Below, piece by piece: positions 46,724-56,018 of a stretch of DNA of 64,000 nucleotides. Below the pieces are notes generated by a model that saw nothing but the letters and a program-made list of their open reading frames with translations, was not told where the DNA came from and ran no database searches. The stretch is from positions 2,082,657 to 2,146,656 of the forward strand of contig NZ_CP113064.1 in the NCBI RefSeq assembly GCF_026625805.1, read 5' to 3'. The position numbers were made by a program, and so were the translations under genes. This DNA is from Brevundimonas sp. SL130. Its GTDB lineage: Bacteria; Pseudomonadota; Alphaproteobacteria; Caulobacterales; Caulobacteraceae. Numbering within the stretch: the first letter of the stretch is position 1; each line of letters begins with the position of its first letter.

Positions 46724-47590
46724 TCAGCCCATCCGCCGCAACACCAGGGCGCTCCAGGCGTCATGGTGGATGCGCTTCTCCAGCCGGAAGCCGCGCGAGG
46801 TATAGGCCGCCGTCACCCGGCGCTCCTGGGTCCGCAACAGGCCCGACAGGATGGCGACCCCGCCCAGGCTCAGCGCCATCTTGATGTCCTGCGACAGGAC
46901 CACCAGCGGCGGGGCCAGGATATTGGCGAAGACCAGGTCATAGGGGCCGTGCTTGCGCACCCGCTGATCGTTCAGGCCCGAGGCGTGGACGAAACTGGCG
47001 TGGGCCTGGTTCAGGGCGGCGTTCTCATTGGCGATCCGCACCGAGGGGGCGTCGATGTCGGTGCCGACCGCGATCCGGCTGCCGGTCCGCGCCGCCGCGA
47101 TGGCCAGGACGCCCGTGCCGCAGCCGACGTCCAGCACCCGCTCGAACCGCTCGCGCTTCAACAGGTCGTCGAAGGCTTCCAGACAGCCGACCGTCGTGCC
47201 GTGGTGGCCGGTGCCGAAGGCGGCGCCGGCGTCGATCTTCAGATTGACGGCGTTGGGCGGAACCCGCCCCTCGTCATGGGCCCCATAGACGAAGAAGCGC
47301 CCGGCCCGCACCGGCGGCAGGCCCGACAGGGACATGGCCAGCCAGTCGGCGTCGGCCAGCTTCTCGACCGTGACGGTGACCGGATAGTCGGCCAGGGTCG
47401 CCTTCAGTCCCTCGACCTCATCGGCCGTGGTCGGGAAGGCGTCGATGCGCCAGATGTTGCGATCCTCGTCCTCCTCCAGGATGGAATAGGTCGCGCCCTC
47501 CAGCGTGGGATCGGCGTCGATGGCGGCGGCGGCGGCCTCTGCGTTTTCGCGCGGACCCCGTGCGATTATCTGAACTGCGGACTCGGACAT
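46724..47590 (-). CDS. prmA: Ribosomal protein L11 methyltransferase
   Basis: The 288-residue SAM-dependent enzyme trimethylates ribosomal protein L11. The C-terminal methyltransferase domain has [37 protein letters not shown] (motif I) and [15 protein letters not shown] (motif IV with NILA). The N-terminal substrate-recognition domain is Glu/Ala-rich. It is upstream of pepP, and divergent from the Lys/Ala/Pro-rich gene. Confidence 0.93.
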   Translation of the reverse strand: MSESAVQIIARGPRENAEAAAAAIDADPTLEGATYSILEEDEDRNIWRIDAFPTTADEVEGLKATLADYPVTVTVEKLADADWLAMSLSGLPPVRAGRFFVYGAHDEGRVPPNAVNLKIDAGAAFGTGHHGTTVGCLEAFDDLLKRERFERVLDVGCGTGVLAIAAARTGSRIAVGTDIDAPSVRIANENAALNQAHASFVHASGLNDQRVRKHGPYDLVFANILAPPLVVLSQDIKMALSLGGVAILSGLLRTQERRVTAAYTSRGFRLEKRIHHDAWSALVLRRMG

Positions 47591-47687
47591 TTTTCAAACA
47601 CCGCTAAGATGACGAATCATTGCGATCCGGCGCATCGTCTTCCCGACGCCGCCGGGCTTTTTAACTAACCAAGGGGTCGGGGAATAC

Positions 47688-48296
47688 ATGGCCAAGTCAC
47701 CGTCTACGTCTAAACCTGCGTCGCCGAAGCCGGCGACCGCCGCTTCCAAGCCTAAAGCTGCGCCGAAGTCGAGCGCTGTGAAGCCTGTCGCCGAGAAAAC
47801 AGCGGCGCCCAAGGCGACCAAGACCGCCGCTGCAAAGCCTGCGCCCAAGACCACGGCGGCCAAGCCCGCCGCGAAAGCCGCGGCCCCGAAGGTCGCTGCG
47901 CCCAAGGCTGCAGTCGCCAAGACCGCCGCACCGAAGACCGCCGCGCCCAAGGCGGCCGCCAAGCCCAAGGCCGCGCCTGCCGCCAAGGCTGCGCCGGTGA
48001 AGGCCGCCGCTCCGAAGGCCGCGCCGGCCAAGCCGTCCAAGCCCGTCGCTGCAAAGCCCGCGGCCAAGACCACGGCCGCCAAGCCGGCCGCTAAGGCCGC
48101 AGCGCCCAAGGCGGCTCCCGCCGTCGTCGCGGCGCCGACGCCCGCTCCGGCCGCAGCGCCCGTCGCCGCTGCTCCGGCGCCCAAGCCCGTCGAAGCCCCC
48201 AAGCCGGCCGCCAAGCCCGCTCCCGCCCCTGCTCCCAAGGTCGAAGAAAAGAGCTTCTTCGCCAAACTGGGCGACATGATCTTCGGCAAGCGCTGA
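47688..48296 (+). CDS. Lys/Ala/Pro-rich histone-H1-like protein
   Basis: The 202-residue protein is low-complexity for ~170 residues, made of irregular KPAAK, KAAAPK and TAAPK units, very basic, and without a fold. It ends in a distinct patch, EEKSFFAKLGDMIFGKR, which looks like a short amphipathic helix. Similar tails occur on H1/AlgP-like nucleoid proteins; DNA binding is inferred from composition. An upstream purine patch and a strong terminator downstream mark it as a single-gene unit. The opposite-strand Gly/Arg-rich frame is a shadow. Confidence 0.8.
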   Translation: MAKSPSTSKPASPKPATAASKPKAAPKSSAVKPVAEKTAAPKATKTAAAKPAPKTTAAKPAAKAAAPKVAAPKAAVAKTAAPKTAAPKAAAKPKAAPAAKAAPVKAAAPKAAPAKPSKPVAAKPAAKTTAAKPAAKAAAPKAAPAVVAAPTPAPAAAPVAAAPAPKPVEAPKPAAKPAPAPAPKVEEKSFFAKLGDMIFGKR

Positions 48297-48322
48297 GTTC
48301 GGATCGCAGTCGAGACTGAAGG

Positions 48323-48354
48323 TCGCCGGACGGTTCACCCCGTCCGGCGATTTT
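48323..48354 (+). terminator. Intrinsic terminator after the H1-like gene
   Basis: A perfect 11-bp stem (tcgccggacgg at 48323-48333, ccgtccggcga at 48340-48350) with loop ttcacc is followed by tttt. It lies 27 bases past the stop and before the convergent dnaE2. Confidence 0.9.
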
Positions 48355-48375
48355 CGTTTCAGGCCGACGCGCGGC

Positions 48376-51300
48376 TCAATGAAAGTCGCGCGACCCCGGC
48401 AGAATACGGACGTCGCGCGGATGCCGGCCGGTCGAACTGCGCGGCGCTGGCGGGTATTTCACCTCATCCGCCCGGGACAGCTCAGCCGCCAGATCATGGT
48501 CCTCGGACAGCCGCCCCAGCTCGGACGACCGGTCGATCACCCGCCGCGCCATGACGTGCAGCACGCCCTCGACACTCTTCTCGACCGTGCCCTCCACCTC
48601 CATCAGCCGCGCGGCCATGACCTCGCGCCGGAAGGTCTCGAACAGCCGCGCCCACAGCAGGATGTTCACCACCCCCGTCTCGTCCTCCAGGGTCACGAAG
48701 ATGGCGTTGCCCGTGCCCGGCCTCTGGCGCACCAGCACCACCCCCGCCGTCTTCACCAAGGCCCCGTGCCTCTTGGCCTCGACCGCCTCGGCGCTCAGCA
48801 CCCGCTCGGCGTCGAACATCGGCCGCAGGATCTGCATCGGATGTCCCTTCAGCGACAGGCGCGTCGTCTGATAATCGGTGGCGATATGCTCCTTCAGCGG
48901 CATCAGCGGCAGGTTCGCCGCCGCCTCGACGCCCAGCTCCCTGGCCCGCGCCGCCTGGAATAGCGGCAAGGGCTCGTCATCCGGCAACCGCCTGACCGCC
49001 CACAACCCCTCTCGCCGATCCAGCCCCAGAGAGCGGAAGGCGTCCGCATCCGCCAGCTTGCGCATCGCCGCCGCCGCCAGCCCCGTCCGCCGCGCCATCT
49101 CCTCGACATCGGTGAAGGGGGCGTCGCGCGCTTCGACCAGCTTCGAGGCCCAACCTTCCTTGAACCCGTCGATCTGGCGCATCCCCAGTCGCAAGGCCGG
49201 GTACCGCCGGCCCCGCGCCGTCGGCTCCAGACTATTGTCCCAGAGGCTGTGGTTCACGTCGGTCGCCCGCACCTCGACCTTCTGCGGGCTCTCCTGCGCA
49301 TCCCGCACCAACTGGGCCGGGGCGTAAAATCCCATCGGCTGGCTGTTCAGCAGCGCACAGGCGAACACCGCCGGATGATGGCATTTGATCCAGGACGAGA
49401 TGTAGACCAGCCTGGCGAACGACACCGCATGGCTCTCGGGAAAGCCGTAGGAGCCGAAGCCCTTGATCTGTTCGTAGCAACGCTCGGCGAAGACCGCATC
49501 ATAACCTCGCGCCTTCATGCCCTCGACCATGAGCTGGCCATAGTGGCTCAGGTTCCCGTCGCCTCTGAAGGTCCCCATGGCCTTGCGCATGCCGTTCGCC
49601 TGCCTGTCGTCAAACCGCGCCGCGACCATGGCGATCTTCATCGCCTGTTCCTGAAACAGCGGCACGCCCAAGGTCGCCTTCAGCACGTCCTTCAGCTCAT
49701 CGGGGTGCCCGAACTCTGAACCGGGAGAAGGATAGTCGACGGCTTCCAGACCCTGCCGCCGTCGCAGATAGGGATGGACCATATTGCCCTGAATCGGCCC
49801 GGGACGAACGATCGCCACCTGAATGGCCAGATCATAGAACCGCTTCGGCTTCAGCCTCGGCAGCATGTTGATCTGCGCCCGGCTCTCCACCTGGAAGACC
49901 CCGATGGAGCGCCCCTGTTGCAGCATTTCGTAGGTCGCCTCGTCGGCGTCGGGGACCGTATCCAAGCTGAGATTCAGCGCCCCATGCTCAAGCAGCAGGT
50001 CGAACGCCTTTCGGATACAGGTCAGCATCCCCAGAGCCAGCACATCGACCTTCATCAGCCGCAGCGCATCGATGTCGTCCTTGTCCCATTCGATGAAGGT
50101 CCGGTCCGGCATGGCCGCATTGCCGATGGGGACCAGTTCGTCCAACCGGTCCTGGGTCAGGACGAAGCCCCCGACGTGCTGCGACAGATGTCGGGGAAAC
50201 TCCAGCAGCCGCCGGGTCATGGCGACGGCGCGGATCACGGTCGGATTGCCGACCTCAAGCCCGGCCTGTTCCAGATGTCGGTCGGGAATGTCGGATCCGA
50301 AACTGCCCCACTGGCTTCCCGCCAGGCGCGCCGTCACATCCTCGGTCAGCCCCATGACTTTTCCGACCTCGCGGATGGCGCTGCGCGGACGATAACGGAT
50401 CACGGTGGCGGCGATGCCGGCCCGATGGCGACCATAACGCTCATAGATATGCTGGATGACCTCCTCGCGCCGCTCGTGCTCGAAATCGACATCGATGTCG
50501 GGCGGCTCCTTTCGATCCGACGAGAGGAAGCGTTCGAACAGCACGTCGTGCACGCTCGGATCCACCGAGGTGATCCCCAGAACATAGCAGACAGCCGAAT
50601 TCGCCGCTGAACCCCGCCCCTGACACAGGATGCGCTGGTCGTTCGCAAATCTGACGATGTCGTGGATCGTCAAAAAATAATGGGCCAGATTTTCCTTGGC
50701 GATGAAGTTCAGCTCTTTCGTCAGAAGGTCTCGCACCTTGCCCGGCACGCCCAGCGGATATTTCCGCTCCTCATAGGTCGCCACCAGTTCGGCCAACCGA
50801 TCCTGCGCCGTCATGCCGGGCGGCACCGGCTCTTCGGGATAACTGTAGCTCAGGTCCCCCAGATCGAACGCCACGCGCGCCAGAACCTCCTGCGTCTCGG
50901 CCACTGCGTCCGGCGCATCGGTGAACAGGCGGCTCATTTCGGCGGGCGGCTTCAGGTGGCGTTCCGCGTTCTGGTCCAGTCGGCGGCCGGCGTTCTCCAG
51001 CGTCACCCCCTCGCGAATACAGCTGACGACGTCCTGCAGGTCGCGCTGGTCGGCGTCGTGATAGAGGACGTCATTGACCGCCAGCAAGGAGACGCCCGTC
51101 GTCCCGGCCAAGACCTTCAGCCGCGCCAGTCGACGGCGATCATCGCCCCTCCGGCCCATGACGGCGCCCAGCCAGACCGCCCCCGGCGCAGCCTCGTTCG
51201 CCTGACGCAACAAGGCCTCCAGCCCTTCCAGCCGGCGGGGCGGCATGACGATCAGCAGCAGCCCCTCGGGCGCGCGCAGCAGGTCGTTCAGCCCGATCTC

Positions 51301-51741
51301 GCATTGCCCCTTCCTGGCCCGCCTATTGCCCAGGGTCAGCAGGCGGCACAGACAGCCCCAGCCCTGCCGGTCCTCGGGATAGGCCAGAATGTCCGGCGTC
51401 CCGTCGTTGAACCGCAGCCGCGCCCCCAGGATCAGCTTGAAGGCCTGGGCCCGCGCCTTGATCGCCTCCGGGTCGAGATCGACCGGAAACGAATCCTCCA
51501 CCAGCACCGTCTCGCCCGGTCCGCCGCCATGCCGCACCCGATCCGGCGGCGACCAGCCCTCCTCCCGCAAGGTCTTCAGCGCGCTCCACGCCCGCACCAC
51601 CCCAGCCAGAGTATTGCGGTCCGCCAGCCCCAGGCCGGTATGCCCGCGCAGAATGGCGCTCAACACCAGATGTTTCGGATGCGACGCCCCCTCCAGAAAG
51701 GAGAAGTTGCTGCGCGCCGCCAGCTCGGCATAGGCGGTCAT
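48376..51741 (-). CDS. dnaE2: Error-prone DNA polymerase DnaE2 (ImuC)
   Basis: The 1121-residue C-family polymerase performs damage-induced mutagenic synthesis with ImuA and ImuB. It starts MTAYAELAARSNFSFLEGASHP, a degenerate PHP domain; the catalytic core includes GRGSAANSAVCYVLGITSVDP, PDIDVDFEHERREEVIQHIY and GVFQVESRAQINMLPRLKP. The thumb and fingers follow, then an OB domain near 980-1060 (GAIVK-type segment KTAGVVLVRQRPGTGNAIFVTLEDETG). The ATG at 51741 overlaps the imuB stop (ATGA); sequence further upstream is the imuB C-terminus in another frame. Confidence 0.95.
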   Translation of the reverse strand: MTAYAELAARSNFSFLEGASHPKHLVLSAILRGHTGLGLADRNTLAGVVRAWSALKTLREEGWSPPDRVRHGGGPGETVLVEDSFPVDLDPEAIKARAQAFKLILGARLRFNDGTPDILAYPEDRQGWGCLCRLLTLGNRRARKGQCEIGLNDLLRAPEGLLLIVMPPRRLEGLEALLRQANEAAPGAVWLGAVMGRRGDDRRRLARLKVLAGTTGVSLLAVNDVLYHDADQRDLQDVVSCIREGVTLENAGRRLDQNAERHLKPPAEMSRLFTDAPDAVAETQEVLARVAFDLGDLSYSYPEEPVPPGMTAQDRLAELVATYEERKYPLGVPGKVRDLLTKELNFIAKENLAHYFLTIHDIVRFANDQRILCQGRGSAANSAVCYVLGITSVDPSVHDVLFERFLSSDRKEPPDIDVDFEHERREEVIQHIYERYGRHRAGIAATVIRYRPRSAIREVGKVMGLTEDVTARLAGSQWGSFGSDIPDRHLEQAGLEVGNPTVIRAVAMTRRLLEFPRHLSQHVGGFVLTQDRLDELVPIGNAAMPDRTFIEWDKDDIDALRLMKVDVLALGMLTCIRKAFDLLLEHGALNLSLDTVPDADEATYEMLQQGRSIGVFQVESRAQINMLPRLKPKRFYDLAIQVAIVRPGPIQGNMVHPYLRRRQGLEAVDYPSPGSEFGHPDELKDVLKATLGVPLFQEQAMKIAMVAARFDDRQANGMRKAMGTFRGDGNLSHYGQLMVEGMKARGYDAVFAERCYEQIKGFGSYGFPESHAVSFARLVYISSWIKCHHPAVFACALLNSQPMGFYAPAQLVRDAQESPQKVEVRATDVNHSLWDNSLEPTARGRRYPALRLGMRQIDGFKEGWASKLVEARDAPFTDVEEMARRTGLAAAAMRKLADADAFRSLGLDRREGLWAVRRLPDDEPLPLFQAARARELGVEAAANLPLMPLKEHIATDYQTTRLSLKGHPMQILRPMFDAERVLSAEAVEAKRHGALVKTAGVVLVRQRPGTGNAIFVTLEDETGVVNILLWARLFETFRREVMAARLMEVEGTVEKSVEGVLHVMARRVIDRSSELGRLSEDHDLAAELSRADEVKYPPAPRSSTGRHPRDVRILPGSRDFH

Positions 51742-53303
51742 GCGAAGACCCCGTGCACGAACCAGCGCGGCGCCGGCTCCTCGCCGTAGAAGCCGGAACG
51801 GAACAGCCAGAAGCGCCGCCCCTCCTGGTCCTCGACGCGGTAATAGTCGCGCGTCGGCTCCAACGGCCCCCGCAAGCTGCGCCACCATTCGGGTGCGATG
51901 CGTTCGGGGCCTTCGACACGAACCAGGCGATGATCGACCCGCCGCCAGATGAAGCGGTTCGGCGGATGGTCGGGCACTTCCGCCGTGGCGAGGACCGGTT
52001 GGGGCGGATCGAACATCTGCAAAGGACGCAGCGGCGGGTCGGCGGGGTCCGGTTCGGGCCAGGCGGCGATCTCGCCCACCGGAAGGGCCGCAGGCGTCAG
52101 ACGCACGGCGCGTTCGGGCCTGTGCGACTCTATCGGTTCGAACCGGCTGACCGCCTCCGGTCCCAGCCGCGCCGTCAGCCGATCGACCAGCCGCCCTAGG
52201 TCTTCCGCCCCCGGCGGGGTGGCGTCAAAGCCGCGCTGGCGCGACGCCAGACGGTCGGCGACCGGCACGGACAGGCGCAGCTGATCGAATCCGAACCCCG
52301 GGTCGAGCGGTCGCGCCAGACTGGCCAGCCGTTCGCGAAACAGCCGCAGCACGGCCGCCGCATCGCGACTGGGCCGGCCCGTCCGTACGGTGATGTGGCG
52401 CACCTCCCCGTCCAGGCGGAAAAACCCGGCCTGAAAGGCGCGGCCGCCCTGACCGCGCAGGTCCAGCCGGTCCATGGCCTCGCCCAGCAGGTCGCCGATG
52501 ACCGCCTCGACATCGGTCGTCTCGGTGATCGGTTCGACCAGGATGCGGTCGACCGAAATCAGCGGGATCGGCCTTTCGGGCCGGATACGAGCATCCTCGC
52601 GACCCAGCACACGGTTCAACCGCGTCGCCGCCGCCGCACCGAACCGGGCGGCGATCGGAGCGGTGGGGCGGTCGGCCAGATGCGCCAGGGTCTTCAACCC
52701 CGCTCGGGACAGGGCCTGTGTCTCCTTGTCCGACAGCTCCAGGGCCGCGACCGGCAGGCGCCGCAAAGCCTGGCTCTGGTCCTCGCCCTGATAGATCCCG
52801 TCCCGCCCGAACCGGGCCAGGGCGCGCGCCGCTTCTGGCGTGCCGGCCATGGCCAGACGCACCGCCAGCCCGACACCCTGCGCCCGCGCCGCGACCGCCT
52901 GGACCAGCCCCTCTTCGCCTCCGAACAGATGCGCGCACCCCGTCACATCCAGCGCCAGCCCGTCCGCACCGTCGGTCGCCGCCATCGGGGTGAAGCGGCC
53001 GAAATCCAGCAGCACCCGTTTCAGCAGGGCCGCGTCCGCCTCAGGCCGATGCGCGACCACCCGGATGTCCGGCGCCCGCGCCCGCGCATCGGCCAAGGTC
53101 ATCCCCGGCGACAGCCCCAGGGCCAAGGCCGACCCGTCTGCGGCCGCCAGGCGCAGCGCCCCCTTCAGCTTTTCGACCAGGACAGTGGCCGGCTTAGCCG
53201 TAGCGTCGGACCGCCCCTCTTCCCGCCGTAACCGATCCGTCGGCAGCAGGGGAAACCAGACCGCCAGGTAGCGCCGGTCGTTCCGACTGTTGATCTCCAG
53301 CAT
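51738..53303 (-). CDS. imuB: ImuB, Y-family polymerase-like mutagenesis protein
   Basis: The 521-residue protein is the non-catalytic Y-family relative that bridges ImuA, DnaE2 and the beta clamp. It begins MLEINSRNDRRYLAVWFPLLPTDRL; LSPGMTLADARARAPDI, LALDVTGCAHLFGGEEGL and a little-finger region near 300-400 are recognisable. The start at 53303 follows a purine-rich patch; in-frame sequence upstream lies inside imuA and lacks similarity. It overlaps imuA by 110 bases and dnaE2 by four. Confidence 0.92.
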   Translation of the reverse strand: MLEINSRNDRRYLAVWFPLLPTDRLRREEGRSDATAKPATVLVEKLKGALRLAAADGSALALGLSPGMTLADARARAPDIRVVAHRPEADAALLKRVLLDFGRFTPMAATDGADGLALDVTGCAHLFGGEEGLVQAVAARAQGVGLAVRLAMAGTPEAARALARFGRDGIYQGEDQSQALRRLPVAALELSDKETQALSRAGLKTLAHLADRPTAPIAARFGAAAATRLNRVLGREDARIRPERPIPLISVDRILVEPITETTDVEAVIGDLLGEAMDRLDLRGQGGRAFQAGFFRLDGEVRHITVRTGRPSRDAAAVLRLFRERLASLARPLDPGFGFDQLRLSVPVADRLASRQRGFDATPPGAEDLGRLVDRLTARLGPEAVSRFEPIESHRPERAVRLTPAALPVGEIAAWPEPDPADPPLRPLQMFDPPQPVLATAEVPDHPPNRFIWRRVDHRLVRVEGPERIAPEWWRSLRGPLEPTRDYYRVEDQEGRRFWLFRSGFYGEEPAPRWFVHGVFA

Positions 53304-54012
53304 TCCGTCCGCCTTCCTGGAAGACTCCGCGCTCACGATCCCACTCCATGATCCAGCTCCTCGGCTGAGCGCCCAGCCGATGCCGCAACAGTTCGACCGC
53401 ATAGGTCGGATGGCCGGGGGCGTCCGCCTCCAGCGCCCGTGACAAGGCCCCGCTGACCCGCCACCGGGTCTCGGCCGCGCTAGGCTGGGGCTGGGCCGCC
53501 AGCCGCATCAGGACCGCCGTCGCCCGCCCCTGGCTCGCCGCCATCGACAGCCGACGCGTCGCAGTCAAACTCAGAACCCTACTCTCTCCCCAGGCCGTCA
53601 GCAGCACCGCCCCCACGGCCCCGCAGGACAGGGCCTCCTCGCCCGCCGCCAACAGGTCCTTCATCTCCTTGACCCGCACCAGAACCAGCCGTCCGGGATC
53701 CAGCCCCAGCTCACGCAGGCCCGGCCCGTAAATCCGCCCTGTCTCCAGCCCCGCCATCGCCTGGACGCCCCAGACCACGGGCCGCTCGCCGGCCGCCCGG
53801 CGCACCAGCCCCAGGGCGAACCCCAGGGCCGCCGTCGCATCCGGGGTGGTCGCGGCATAGACCTCGTGCAGGCCATGGGTCGCCAGCCCGCCCAGATGCC
53901 GGTCCGCCGCCTCCAGCCCCAGGTCGAAGCGCGCGTCATCGACCGGATGGCCATCGGCCTCCAGCGCTTTCAGATGCTCGCGCAGGGCTTCGATCTTAGG
54001 GCTCGAACCCAA
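53194..54012 (-). CDS. imuA: ImuA, SOS mutagenesis accessory protein
   Basis: The 272-residue RecA-fold-like protein is the first gene of the imuA-imuB-dnaE2 cassette. It contains GLHEVYAATTPDATAALGFALGLV, PVVWGVQAMAGLETGRIYGPGLRELGLDPGRLVLVR and VLSLTATRRLSMAASQG (typical ImuA elements). The start is TTG at 54012 with AGGAG seven bases upstream. That ribosome site lies inside the LexA box, so the gene should be expressed only after DNA damage. The C-terminal ~35 residues overlap imuB and look less conserved. Confidence 0.9.
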   Translation of the reverse strand: MGSSPKIEALREHLKALEADGHPVDDARFDLGLEAADRHLGGLATHGLHEVYAATTPDATAALGFALGLVRRAAGERPVVWGVQAMAGLETGRIYGPGLRELGLDPGRLVLVRVKEMKDLLAAGEEALSCGAVGAVLLTAWGESRVLSLTATRRLSMAASQGRATAVLMRLAAQPQPSAAETRWRVSGALSRALEADAPGHPTYAVELLRHRLGAQPRSWIMEWDRERGVFQEGGRNAGDQQSERPALPGGLVSPAADGSVTAGRGAVRRYG

Positions 54013-54016
54013 AACA

Positions 54017-54031
54017 GTTCTCCTTTTGTTC
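54017..54031 (-). promoter_or_regulatory. LexA (SOS) box of the imuA-imuB-dnaE2 operon
   Basis: On the minus strand the site reads GAAC, seven bases (AAAAGGA), GAAC: a perfect alphaproteobacterial LexA direct repeat. It ends four bases before the TTG start codon and contains the Shine-Dalgarno AGGAG. Confidence 0.9.
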
Positions 54032-54132
54032 TAACATATGCCTCCTCCACGCCCGGACGAGTCAAGCAGAGTCCCAGCTTGGCCATGGGAATTTATTCCG
54101 CGACGGCCGGTCCAACGAAATATCGAGAATAC

Positions 54133-54160
54133 TTGACTTTGACGCAGGGACTTCTATATC
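54133..54160 (+). promoter_or_regulatory. Candidate promoter of the rhlE-like gene
   Basis: ttgact (54133-54138) and tatatc (54155-54160) are separated by 16 bases; an overlapping ttgacg at 54139 gives the shorter spacing seen in Caulobacter promoters. This would leave a ~100-base 5' leader, long enough for cold or autoregulatory control. Confidence 0.5.
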
Positions 54161-54264
54161 GCCCCCAGCCTCGGGACAGGTCTGCGATCCGCGCCGCCCG
54201 CTCGCCCAAAGAGGGGCGGTTCCGTTGCTGCTATGCACGCAGACGCTTTCCACCCCAAGGATTC

Positions 54265-55938
54265 ATGACCGAATTTTCCCAACTGGGCCTTTCGCCCACG
54301 ACACTTCAGGCCGTCGCCGACACCGGCTACACGACCGCCACTCCGATTCAGGAACAGGCCATCCCGGTCGCCCTCGCCGGACGCGACGTCCTGGGCATCG
54401 CCCAGACCGGCACCGGCAAGACGGCCGCCTTCACCCTGCCCCTCGTCGAACGCCTGGCCTCGGGCCGGGCCCGCGCCCGCATGCCGCGCGCCATCGTCCT
54501 GGCCCCGACCCGCGAACTGGCCGACCAGGTCGCCGAAAGCTTCGCCAAATACGCCAAGGGCACCAAGCTGAGCTGGGTGCTGCTGATCGGCGGCGTCTCC
54601 ATGGGCGACCAGGTGGCGGCGCTGAACAAGGGCGTGGACGTCCTGATCGCCACCCCGGGCCGCCTGCTCGACCTGTTCGAACGCGGCAAGATGCTGCTGA
54701 CCGGCGTCGAGATCATGGTCGTCGATGAAGCCGACCGCATGCTCGACATGGGCTTCATCCCGGACATCGAGCGCATCTTCAAACTGACGCCGCCGCGTCG
54801 CCAGACCCTGTTCTTCTCGGCCACCATGCCGCCCGAGATCACCCGCCTGACGACCGCCTTCCTCAAGGATCCGACCCGGATCGAGGCCTCGCGTCCGGCG
54901 ATGACCGCCGACACCATCACCCAGTATATCGTCCGCATCCCGACCTCGGATCCCAAGGCCAAGCGCGTCGCCTTGCGCGCCCTGGTCGGTCGTGAGGACG
55001 TGCGCAACGGCATCGTCTTCTGCAATCGCAAATCCGAAGTCGACATCGTCGCAAAGTCGCTGAAGACCCACGGCTTCGACGCCGCGCCGATCCACGGCGA
55101 CCTGGACCAGTCGCACCGGATGAAGACCCTGGCGGACTTCCGGTCGGGCGCGCTGAAGATCCTGGTGGCCTCCGATGTCGCCGCGCGCGGCCTGGACATC
55201 CCGGACGTCAGCCACGTCTTCAACTACGACGTCTCGCACCACGCCGACGACTATGTCCACCGCATCGGCCGCACCGGTCGAGCGGGCAAGCTGGGCCAGG
55301 CCTTCATGATCGTCACCCCGGCCGACGACAAGTCGCTGGATAAGGTGCTGAAGCTGATCAAGATGGACCCGAAAGAATTGGTCCTCGACGACATCGACTT
55401 CGCCGCAATCAAGGACGGGGCGCGAGACGACAAGCGCGCGCCGCGTTCGAACGAGTCCCGCTCGAGCGGTCGTGGCCGTTCCCGCGCCGCCGAGCCGACC
55501 CAGGCGCCCGTCGCCGTCTCGGCGGCCGCCGCGGTCGAAGCCGAGGCCGTCGAGGCGACGACCCGGTCACGCAGCCGCCGCAAGGCCAAGCCCGAGGTTT
55601 CCGCCCAGGCCGTGATCGAAACCGAGATCGCGCCCTTCGCTGAAAAGCCCGTCGCTGAACAGCCGGTTGCTGAAAAGCCCGCCGGCCGCGGCCGCAACCG
55701 CACCAAGCCCGCGCCCCGTCCGGAGCCGTTACAGGACTCTAAGATCGAGGCCCAGACCGCGGACGTCACCGCGCCCGTCGAGGAAACCCGCGCCGCCCGC
55801 ACCGACCGCGAGCCCCATCTGCGTCAGTCGGATCGTCGCGGCGAGCGTCGTCCGGAAGAACGCGAACGCTCGGGCGTAAAGGGCTTCGGCGACGACATCC
55901 CGGCCTTCCTTCGCCGTCCCGTCGTCATTCGCGCCTAA
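54265..55938 (+). CDS. rhlE: DEAD-box ATP-dependent RNA helicase, RhlE type
   Basis: The 557-residue helicase opens with the Q motif (FSQLGLSPTTLQAVADTGYTTATPIQEQAIP), then AQTGTGKTAAF (Walker A), APTRELADQ, VDEADRMLDMGF (DEAD), FFSATMP and HRIGRTGRAG. From ~375 the chain becomes an Arg/Ala/Glu-rich, unstructured extension ending in FLRRPVVIRA, usual in alphaproteobacterial RhlE and probably RNA-binding. The ATG at 54265 has AAGG upstream; the frame is open far upstream only by chance. It likely acts in RNA decay or ribosome assembly. Confidence 0.93.
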   Translation: MTEFSQLGLSPTTLQAVADTGYTTATPIQEQAIPVALAGRDVLGIAQTGTGKTAAFTLPLVERLASGRARARMPRAIVLAPTRELADQVAESFAKYAKGTKLSWVLLIGGVSMGDQVAALNKGVDVLIATPGRLLDLFERGKMLLTGVEIMVVDEADRMLDMGFIPDIERIFKLTPPRRQTLFFSATMPPEITRLTTAFLKDPTRIEASRPAMTADTITQYIVRIPTSDPKAKRVALRALVGREDVRNGIVFCNRKSEVDIVAKSLKTHGFDAAPIHGDLDQSHRMKTLADFRSGALKILVASDVAARGLDIPDVSHVFNYDVSHHADDYVHRIGRTGRAGKLGQAFMIVTPADDKSLDKVLKLIKMDPKELVLDDIDFAAIKDGARDDKRAPRSNESRSSGRGRSRAAEPTQAPVAVSAAAAVEAEAVEATTRSRSRRKAKPEVSAQAVIETEIAPFAEKPVAEQPVAEKPAGRGRNRTKPAPRPEPLQDSKIEAQTADVTAPVEETRAARTDREPHLRQSDRRGERRPEERERSGVKGFGDDIPAFLRRPVVIRA

Positions 55939-56018
55939 ACCCCCGCGCGTTTACTCGCTATTACGGATAGGCCTGTAGGTTCTCCCCGAACTCCAGAACG
56001 GAGTTTTGGGAGAGACGA

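Noticed and set aside
44882..47668. 928-codon forward open frame over pepP and prmA
   Set aside because: Shadow of two well-supported reverse-strand genes; composition is Arg/Gly/Gln-rich without motifs.
47697..48338. Gly/Arg-rich reverse frame opposite the H1-like gene
   Set aside because: Its repeats mirror the KPAAK coding repeats on the forward strand, which has a start, a stop and a terminator.
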